Shown: positions 6,791 to 11,187 of the stretch, in pieces
Position numbering within the stretch: the first letter of the stretch is position 1
How the letters are laid out: the number at the start of each line of letters is the position of its first letter
Source: Trueperaceae bacterium
Lineage (GTDB): Bacteria; Deinococcota; Deinococci; Deinococcales; Trueperaceae
Direction of reading: 5' to 3'
Length of the DNA: 11,187 bases
NCBI GenBank assembly: GCA_007130355.1
Contig: SLSQ01000300.1
Coordinates: 1 to 11,187, forward strand
The notes under the pieces: generated by a model
The model's database searches: none
Told to the model about the DNA's origin: nothing
Seen by the model: only the letters and a program-made list of their open reading frames with translations
Made by a program: the position numbers and the translations under genes

Positions 6791-6935
6791 GGGGATGCGG
6801 GCCTTCGGGCCGAACCGTGCCGGAAACGCCCCTTCGCAGCCTTCACGCGCGGTCGAACGCGGTCTCGAACCGCGAAGACTCGTCCGGCGTCCGGACCGGG
6901 ATGCGCTCCGATAGGCCCAACGGCCGGGTCGATCC

Positions 6936-7352
6936 CTACGCCGGCCGCTCCTTCTCGATGAGTACCGGCATGCCCGCCTGACGCACCACCGACTCCGCCA
7001 CGCTCCCGTTGAGGAAATGGGCCAGGCCGGTGCGTCCGTGGGTACCCATCACGATCAGGTCCGCGCCCCACGCTTGGGCGTGGCCGACGATCGTCTCGGC
7101 CGGGGTCCCCACGCGCACCGCGCACGCTTCGCCGGGCCGTGCGAGCTCCTCGAGGCGACCGACGATCTCCGCCTCCATCGCCTCGCGGCCCTCCTTCGTG
7201 GACACCGAGGCGTGCACCTCCATCGCGATGCGCTTGGGGTCGAGCACGTGCAGCAGGAGGCGCTGCGCGTCGGGGAAGTTCTCGCGCGCCGACTCCAACG
7301 CGGCCTGCGCGCTGGCCGTGAAGTCGATGGGCACCAGGATTCGTTCGAACAT
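6936..7352 (-). CDS. Universal stress protein (UspA family), ATP-binding type
   Basis: A 138-aa single-domain protein of standard Usp length, cytosolic and probably dimeric. The N-terminal strand is FERILVPIDFTASAQAALE, where Asp10 contacts the nucleotide. The ATP-binding signature G-x2-G-x9-G-S is present as MGTHGRTGLAHFLNGSVAE (Gly103, Gly106, Gly116, Ser117), so this is the nucleotide-binding rather than the phosphorylated UspA type. It is followed by the usual VVRQAGMPVLI strand. GGAGGT lies about six bases before the ATG. It is downstream of, and codirectional with, the SulP gene (194-bp gap); SulP and Usp domains are known to be associated in other bacteria, so a joint stress or anion role is possible but unproven. 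Confidence 0.93.
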   Translation of the reverse strand: MFERILVPIDFTASAQAALESARENFPDAQRLLLHVLDPKRIAMEVHASVSTKEGREAMEAEIVGRLEELARPGEACAVRVGTPAETIVGHAQAWGADLIVMGTHGRTGLAHFLNGSVAESVVRQAGMPVLIEKERPA

Positions 7353-7364
7353 TCGCTACCTCCG

Positions 7365-7392
7365 GGGTCGGCGCGCGTCGGCGCAGCGACCC
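7365..7392 (-). other. Possible hairpin before the universal stress gene ribosome site
   Basis: Minus-strand GGGTCG (7392-7387) and CGACCC (7370-7365) form a six-base stem with a 16-base loop, ending next to the CGGAGGT ribosome site. The 194-bp gap between the two genes holds no other convincing structure; in such GC-rich sequence a six-base stem may be chance. Confidence 0.25.
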
Positions 7393-7546
7393 GTGCGCGT
7401 CGCCCGCGCAGCCGACGACCGCGCGTCGCGCGATCCGCACCGCTGCGTGTCGGGCTCGTTGCGTGCGTCGCCTCCACGGTACACGCCGGAGACGCGGCCG
7501 TTCCTGGACGTGCCCCCTCGGCCGCCGGCGCACCGGTCGCGAACGT

Positions 7547-9040
7547 TCAGGGGTGACCGGCGCGGTCCGGCGCGTCGGTGCGGTCGTGTTCCGCGAGCCG
7601 GTCGAGCAGCGCCGCGCCGTCCTCGCTCACGCCGCGCAACGTGATCCCCGTGCCGCGAGCGCGGAACCGGGTGACCAGCTTGTCGATCGCCTCGACCGCC
7701 GTCGCGTCCCACAGGTGCGCGCGCGTCAGGTCCACGACCACCGAGTCGACGTCCTCCGCCGGTTCGAAGCCGGCGAGGAACGCCTCGCTGCTCACGAAGA
7801 ACAGCTGCCCCTCCACCGTGTACGTCCGCGTCCGAGTCGATTCGTCCAAGCGGCTCGTCACGTGCACGAGCTTGGCGATCTTGCGCGCGAAGAAGATGCT
7901 GGCGAGCACCACGCCGGTCAAGACGCCGAGCGCCAGGTTGTGCGTCACCAGCACGACGCCCACGGTGCCCACCATCACGATCGTCTCGCTCTTCGGGCTC
8001 CGCAGCATGCCCGGGAGGCTTCCCCAGTCGAAGGTGTTGATCGACACCATGATCATGACCGCCACGAGCGCGCCCATGGGGATGAGGCCGATCAACGGTC
8101 CGGCGAACACGATCATCGCCATCAGGAACACGCCGGCCGCGAGGGTCGAGAGTCGCGTGCGCGCTCCGCTGCCGACGTTGATGATCGATTGGCCGATCAT
8201 CGCGCACCCCGCCATGCCCCCGAAGAAGCCGGTGACGACGTTCGCGAAGCCCTGACCGCGGGCCTCGCGGTTCTTGTCGCTCTCGGTGTCGGTGAGGTCG
8301 TCGACGATGTTCGCCGTGAGCAGCGACTCGATCAGGCCCACCAAGGCCAGGGGCAAGGCGTACGGCAGGACGATCATCAACGTCTCGAGCGTGAACGGCA
8401 CCATCGGGAGGCCGAAGAACGGCAGCGCCGAGGGCAGTTCACCCATGTCGCCGACGGTCGCCAGCGGACTCCCGGCCAGCACCGCGAACCCGGTGAGAAC
8501 GACGATCGCCACGAGCGGCGCGGGGATCGCGGTGGTCAGACGCGGGAGCAGGTAGATGATCGCCAATCCGGCCAGGACCAGCGGGTAGATGCTGACGTGC
8601 GCGCCGGTGAAGTGTTCGAGCTGCGCCAGGAAGATCAGGATCGCGAGCGCGTTGACGAATCCGACCATCACCGCCTTGGGAACGAACTTCATGTACCGCC
8701 CGAGGCGCAGAACGCCGAAGAGGACCTGGAGCACGCCCGTGACGACCGTCGCGGCCAGCAGGTACGGCAGGCCGTGCTCGGCGACGAGCGTCACCATCAG
8801 CAGCGCCATCGCCCCGGTCGCACCGCTGATCATCGCCGGCCGGCCCCCCGCGAACGCGGTCACGATCGCGATGCAGAACGAGGCGTAGAGACCCACCTTC
8901 GGGTCGACGCCGGCGACGATGCTGAACCCGATCGCCTCGGGGATGAGGGCGAGCGCGACGACGACGCCGGCCAGCAGGTCTCCGCGGACGTTGCTGAACC
9001 ACTCGGCTCGAATGCGTTCAGGACGGAAGGCGTCGATCAT
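7547..9040 (-). CDS. SulP-family anion transporter with C-terminal STAS domain
   Basis: A 497-aa inner-membrane carrier. Residues 18-385 hold the SulP transport domain: the opening WFSNVRGDLLAGVVVALALI, GGRPAMISGATGAMALLMVT, PKAVMVGFVNALAILIFLAQ and GFFGGMAGCAMIGQSIIN. Residues ~400-485 form a STAS domain (VDSVVVDLTRAHLWDATAVE); Asp445-Ala-Thr447 takes the place of the regulatory D-S-S site of anti-sigma antagonists. Motifs resemble Bacillus YbaR. SulP members carry sulfate, bicarbonate or dicarboxylates, so the anion is not assigned. ATG 9040 has AAGGAG four bases upstream. An in-frame GTG at 9085 lies eight bases after a TACGCT box and could give a leaderless form 15 residues longer. Confidence 0.93.
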   Translation of the reverse strand: MIDAFRPERIRAEWFSNVRGDLLAGVVVALALIPEAIGFSIVAGVDPKVGLYASFCIAIVTAFAGGRPAMISGATGAMALLMVTLVAEHGLPYLLAATVVTGVLQVLFGVLRLGRYMKFVPKAVMVGFVNALAILIFLAQLEHFTGAHVSIYPLVLAGLAIIYLLPRLTTAIPAPLVAIVVLTGFAVLAGSPLATVGDMGELPSALPFFGLPMVPFTLETLMIVLPYALPLALVGLIESLLTANIVDDLTDTESDKNREARGQGFANVVTGFFGGMAGCAMIGQSIINVGSGARTRLSTLAAGVFLMAMIVFAGPLIGLIPMGALVAVMIMVSINTFDWGSLPGMLRSPKSETIVMVGTVGVVLVTHNLALGVLTGVVLASIFFARKIAKLVHVTSRLDESTRTRTYTVEGQLFFVSSEAFLAGFEPAEDVDSVVVDLTRAHLWDATAVEAIDKLVTRFRARGTGITLRGVSEDGAALLDRLAEHDRTDAPDRAGHP

Positions 9041-9072
9041 GTGGCTCCTTGACGTGGGACGGTTCGAGCCAC
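9041..9072 (-). promoter_or_regulatory. Leader hairpin that could mask the SulP ribosome site
   Basis: In the predicted mRNA, GTGGCTC (9072-9066) is perfectly complementary to GAGCCAC (9047-9041). The 3' arm includes three bases of the AAGGAG ribosome site (9050-9045) and runs up to the ATG at 9040. The loop is 18 nt. The stem could lower initiation until it opens. Confidence 0.4.
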
Positions 9073-9093
9073 GGGCGCGCGGCACAAGCGCTC

Positions 9094-9099
9094 AGCGTA
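9094..9099 (-). promoter_or_regulatory. Candidate -10 box for the SulP gene
   Basis: Minus-strand TACGCT, identical to the hexamer before the aldo/keto reductase gene. It gives a leader of about 46 nt to ATG 9040 that contains the hairpin 9041-9072, or a leaderless start at GTG 9085. No clear -35. Confidence 0.4.
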
Positions 9100-9173
9100 C
9101 GCCGACCACGTCGGCCGGAGGGGGACGAACGTCCCGACGGGGCGGACCGGGCTCCCTTCGGGCGTTCAGGCCC

Positions 9174-9455
9174 CTACCCGCCGTAGGCCGTCCACGGGTC
9201 CGCGCGGACACGTTCGTCCACCGCTTCGGCGTCGCGACCGATGACGACCCGCCATTCTCCGTCGTGCACAGCATTCACGATCTTGGCCGCGGCTGCGGCG
9301 GGGGCCACCGCTCGACCGTCGGCGAACGCCGAGTCGAGGGCGCGGCGCCACGATCGCGGCGGCGAAGGCATCCCCGTGCGAACGCCGCCAGGCAGGGCAG
9401 CGCGGCTCGAGGCGTCGGCCTGACCGCTCGCGGGGACGACGCCGGGTATCCACAC
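9174..9455 (-). pseudogene. C-terminal remnant of an SDR-family dehydrogenase
   Basis: The frame (93 codons from GTG 9455) contains only the end of a short-chain dehydrogenase. PGGVRTGM matches the strand and loop after the catalytic Tyr-Lys. AAKIVNAVHDGEWRVVIG followed by RDAEAVDERVRADP is the typical last helix, strand and tail of the group. The cofactor loop, NNAG and the YxxxK catalytic site are all absent; a full SDR needs about 250 residues. Upstream of 9455 the sequence is element copy B, then the PaiB-like gene, so the missing two thirds are not in the window. The GTG lacks a ribosome site. It is unlike the SDR at 3911. It might be expressed from the copy B promoter as a short peptide, but loss of function is more likely. 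Confidence 0.65.
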
Positions 9456-9499
9456 GACGAAGACCGCGCATCTGCGCGGCCCTTCCTTCGTTCGCTTAT
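9454..9499 (-). ncRNA. Candidate small RNA B
   Basis: A predicted transcript of about 46 nt: ATAAGCGAACGAAGG at the 5' end, then CCGCGCA-ga-TGCGCGG (9479-9464) and tail TCTTCGTCGT. The outer stem pairs ACGAAG (9491-9486) with CTTCGT (9462-9457). The corresponding outer pairs in copy A differ in sequence but still pair. If transcription reads through the hairpin it enters the SDR remnant. Ends are predicted only. Confidence 0.45.
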
Positions 9500-9505
9500 A
9501 TCTTC

Positions 9506-9534
9506 AATCTACCCTCGAATGCAGGATTCGTCAA
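9506..9534 (-). promoter_or_regulatory. Sigma70-like promoter of element copy B
   Basis: Minus-strand TTGACG (9534-9529), 17-base spacer, TAGATT (9511-9506). This is the best -35/-10 pair in the window. It is followed by ATAAGCGAACGA at the expected start point, identical to copy A. Confidence 0.65.
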
Positions 9535-9610
9535 GAGGATCCGGAGTTCCGGGCCGAAACGTTCGGGAAACCGTGCGTTCGGCCGGTCGAACCGCACGGA
9601 CTTGGGCGTT

Positions 9611-10240
9611 CTAGTCCCGATCGACGTCGGAGTCCAGCCGCCGGTGCATCTCGCAGCCCGTCGCCCGCGCAGCGTGATCGTCGCTGCCCAGCAGCGCGTC
9701 GGCGATCCGCTCCTGCTCACGAAGACGCTTGTTCTGGCTCAACTTCGCCGCCCCTTCCAGCCGCTCCACCACGATCTCGAACCCCACGACGCCGCCGAGC
9801 ATGCCCTCGCGGTACCGCTCCGACAGCCCGTCCCACGGCGCACGGTCGTCCGCCTCGTGCTCGTCGATGAGCGCGTGCAAGCCGTCCAATGTCCCGTCCC
9901 GCTCGGTGATCCGTGCGTGGCCGTAGGCATGTACGGCCCGGTAGTTCCACGTCGGCACGCTCTCGCGCGCATCGTAGTGCCGCGGCGACACGTACGCGTG
10001 CGGCCCGGTGAACACCACCAGCGTCTCGCCCGCCTCCAAGCGCCGCCAGTGCGGGTTCGCCTTCGCGAAGTGCCCCCGCAGCACGATCGTCCCGCCTTCG
10101 CGCGCGACGGCGACGGGCACGTGCGTCGCGACCGGTGCACCCCCGTCTACGGACGACACCACCATCGCGAACGCGTGGTCGCGCATGAACGTGGTCAGGT
10201 CCTCCAAGTCGTCGTCCTGGAACGCGTGAGGGACGTACAT
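9611..10240 (-). CDS. PaiB-like FMN-binding split-barrel protein
   Basis: A 209-aa soluble protein of the family named after Bacillus PaiB, often annotated as a negative transcriptional regulator although the fold is an FMN-binding split barrel like pyridoxamine-phosphate oxidases. Motifs in order: MYVPHAFQDDDLEDLTTF (1-18), ATHVPVAV (38-45), RGHFAKANPHW (55-65), FTGPHAYVSPRHY (77-89), VPTWNYRAVHAYG (95-107), EGMLGGVVGFEIVVERLEG (145-163) and KLSQNK (166-171). All expected blocks are present and the length is normal. The physiological role is uncertain: regulator or flavin/heme-related enzyme. Start: AAGGAGGT six bases before the ATG. The frame stays open upstream, but that part has no homology. 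A TAGCCT -10-like box (10266-10261) lies about 20 bases upstream. Element copy B follows its stop. Confidence 0.9.
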   Translation of the reverse strand: MYVPHAFQDDDLEDLTTFMRDHAFAMVVSSVDGGAPVATHVPVAVAREGGTIVLRGHFAKANPHWRRLEAGETLVVFTGPHAYVSPRHYDARESVPTWNYRAVHAYGHARITERDGTLDGLHALIDEHEADDRAPWDGLSERYREGMLGGVVGFEIVVERLEGAAKLSQNKRLREQERIADALLGSDDHAARATGCEMHRRLDSDVDRD

Positions 10241-10313
10241 GAGCGCACCTCCTTGGGCGAAGGCTACCAAGCCGGGGCCGACCTCGAAGATGACGATCTC
10301 GTAGCCGATGAAG

Positions 10314-10340
10314 CGGATCGGACTCGACTTACTCGATCCG
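10314..10340 (-). terminator. Possible hairpin downstream of the nucleotidyltransferase gene
   Basis: CGGATCG (10314-10320) and CGATCCG (10334-10340) form a seven-base stem with a 13-base loop, about 80 bases after the nucleotidyltransferase stop and before the PaiB-like gene. There is no T-run. The rest of the 179-bp gap shows nothing convincing. Confidence 0.3.
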
Positions 10341-10419
10341 GATGGGGCTTCGCCCACCCACGAACAGGATTCGCGACTCGCGAACGGCGAACGGTGCGGC
10401 CAGCCGAGATCACGTACTA

Positions 10420-11100
10420 CTACGTTCGTTCGGCGATCGTGCGCATTCGCTTCACGATGAGCGGAGCGCGCCGTTGGCTCGCGTCGTCCCCGGGAAGATG
10501 GCCCGCCAGCGACTCCGCGAAGCCGGGATCAGCGAGGAAACGACCGAACTCGCTCACGACGTACGTACGCACGGCCGTCGGCGCCCGGTCCAGTTCCGAC
10601 GGCAGTTCGGGCCGGCCGTCGATCAATTGGACGATGTCGGTCACGTCCCGACTGTAGCGGTAGTCGCCTTCTCCTCTCCCGCGGAACGCATCGAGTTTGG
10701 TCGCGAGCAGGTGCGGCGCGTCGCCGATGCGCACGAGCGTTCCGTCCGGCAACGTCCGTTCGATAGCGTTCTCGATCAGGTCGGGGTACCAGCGGTTGCT
10801 GAACCCGAGGATCGCTTCGTTCATCGGCATGATGTCCACCGTCACACCGTCTACGTTCCAACGACAGATGGGGCCATCCATCGGTTGCACGTAGCCGGCG
10901 GCCCGCAGCTTCGACTCGACACCGTAGAAGCTGCTTCGCGTGGACGCGGGCGTAACGACGTCCACGTCCAGCGTCGGCCGCGCGGGAGGAGCCGCCGGAT
11001 CGGTCAGCAACAACTCCACCGTCGCCCCACCCACGAAGACGATGCCTTCGATCCCCAGCGCCTCCAGGCGCTTCGCGACGGTCGCGATCTCCTCAACCAT
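10420..11100 (-). CDS. AbiEii-like nucleotidyltransferase
   Basis: A 226-aa protein with a minimal nucleotidyltransferase core. FVGGATVELLL (22-32) is the GG motif after helix 1; TLDVDVVT (43-50) gives the Asp45-x-Asp47 metal pair; and VTVDIM (87-91) gives the third acid, Asp89. Further down, DAPHLLATKLDAFRGRGEGD with RDVTDIVQLI (127-160) is the helical K...RD..D block seen in AbiEii/MenT-type toxins and related housekeeping-free NTases. Such proteins can nucleotidylate tRNA and often pair with an antitoxin, but a role as toxin is only inferred here. GAGAGG lies four bases before ATG 11100; an in-frame ATG at 11163 could add 21 basic residues but lacks homology. The start overlaps the end of an upstream reading frame by eight bases. 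Confidence 0.75.
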   Translation of the reverse strand: MVEEIATVAKRLEALGIEGIVFVGGATVELLLTDPAAPPARPTLDVDVVTPASTRSSFYGVESKLRAAGYVQPMDGPICRWNVDGVTVDIMPMNEAILGFSNRWYPDLIENAIERTLPDGTLVRIGDAPHLLATKLDAFRGRGEGDYRYSRDVTDIVQLIDGRPELPSELDRAPTAVRTYVVSEFGRFLADPGFAESLAGHLPGDDASQRRAPLIVKRMRTIAERT

Positions 11101-11187
11101 GCGGCCTCTCAGGTCCCGCCGTGGGCGTGAGCCGAAGCGACAACTCTTGCGCCGCCAGGGCATACTCCCGTGGCCGGCCGATGCGGA
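11093..11187 (-). CDS. Tail of an unidentified upstream gene, cut by the window edge
   Basis: In the frame one base off the nucleotidyltransferase frame, an open reading frame enters from the window edge (codons from 11185) and ends at TGA 11095-11093. Its last 30 residues include GRPREYALAAQELSLRLTP. It overlaps the nucleotidyltransferase start by eight bases, a layout typical of coupled gene pairs such as antitoxin-toxin. Only 30 codons are visible, codon-third-base GC does not clearly favour it over the neighbouring frame, and no family is recognised. Confidence 0.35.
   Translation of the reverse strand, partial: RIGRPREYALAAQELSLRLTPTAGPERPHG

Larger units (their letters stand above)
6707..6874 (-). 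repeat. Intergenic element, copy A (hairpin + promoter + hairpin)
   Basis: This stretch aligns with 9454-9597. Exact shared blocks, in the same order, are gaccgcgca (6715-6723), tgcgcggccc (6727-6736), tcgttcgcttat (6743-6754), gattcgtcaag (6781-6791) and cgggccgaa (6806-6814). Further upstream on the minus strand both copies hold a hairpin containing GCGGTTCGA; here it is CGCGGT/ACCGCG with loop TCGAG (6858-6874). The copy lies 62 bases after the stop codon of the universal stress gene and before the end of the AEC gene. Confidence 0.7.
9454..9597 (-). repeat. Intergenic element, copy B (hairpin + promoter + hairpin)
   Basis: The second copy of the element at 6707-6874, same strand. Shared blocks are gaccgcgca (9462-9470), tgcgcggccc (9473-9482), tcgttcgcttat (9488-9499), gattcgtcaag (9525-9535) and cgggccgaa (9550-9558). 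The upstream hairpin is 9573-9597 (GTGCG/CGCAC plus TTCG/CGAA, one bulged base). It starts 14 bases after the stop of the PaiB-like gene and ends at the 5' edge of the SDR remnant. Copy A has about 18 extra bases between hairpin and promoter. Confidence 0.7.

Noticed and set aside
6858..6925. A tRNA gene around the T-arm-like hairpin
   Set aside because: No complementary acceptor stem, anticodon arm or D-arm is found at the required distances.
7336..7352. aggattcgttcgaac at the start of the universal stress gene as a third copy of the element
   Set aside because: Only the aggattcg part matches and it is explained by the coding sequence FERIL; no promoter or hairpin follows.
9166..9471. 101-codon Arg-rich frame starting inside the copy B hairpin, with a possible ribosome site GAAGGAAGG
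   Set aside because: It overlaps the SDR remnant in another frame. The matching start in copy A gives only a short Arg-rich peptide sharing MRG, so a conserved leader peptide is not supported.
6707..9597. Reading the two element copies as a CRISPR or insertion sequence
   Set aside because: There are only two diverged copies nearly 2.7 kb apart with genes between them, no spacers, no transposase and no visible terminal inverted repeats or target duplications.
10241..10357. N-terminal extension of the PaiB-like protein from 10357
   Set aside because: The family starts at MYVPxAF, where a perfect AAGGAGGT is placed; the extra 39 residues resemble nothing.

Overview
The window is about 11.2 kb of very GC-rich, gene-dense bacterial chromosome. 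GTG starts are common, strong AAGGAGG-type ribosome sites precede several genes, and TAnnnT -10 boxes sit only 6-8 bases before the start codons of some genes that lack any ribosome site, which suggests leaderless mRNAs. This mix fits Deinococcota (for example Trueperaceae-like) or a high-GC actinobacterium. No marker gene settles the lineage, so it stays an inference.

Layout. (1) 1-2117, + strand: a compact arsenic-resistance operon arsR-acr3-arsC with 4-base overlaps at both junctions, a candidate autoregulated promoter with a 16-bp palindrome between its -35 and -10, and a hairpin after arsC. (2) 2141-5621: a minus-strand flavodoxin-like gene divergent from a membrane-anchored alpha/beta hydrolase, then an SDR oxidoreductase, then a convergent aldo/keto reductase; a 16-bp-stem hairpin separates the last two. 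(3) 5743-6660: an AEC-family permease divergent from the aldo/keto reductase. (4) 6661-10240: a mainly minus-strand block with a universal stress protein, a SulP-STAS anion transporter, a broken SDR remnant and a PaiB-like FMN-binding protein. (5) 10420-11187: an AbiEii-like nucleotidyltransferase preceded by the tail of an overlapping upstream reading frame.

The most unusual signal is an intergenic element present twice (about 6707-6874 and 9454-9597, same orientation). Each copy follows the stop codon of a minus-strand gene and contains a hairpin, a sigma70-like promoter (TTGACG, 17 bp, TAnnTT) and, just after the expected transcription start, a CCGCGCA/TGCGCGG hairpin with a T-rich tail. 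The two copies have diverged, but promoter, start region and hairpin are kept. The simplest reading is a small family of roughly 45-50-nt RNAs. One copy directly abuts the 5' break of the SDR remnant.

Apart from the ars operon the genes do not form one obvious pathway; they look like stress, redox and transport functions. No stretch longer than 300 bases lacks features. The longest without an intact gene is 9041-9610, which holds the sulP leader, the SDR remnant and the second element copy.
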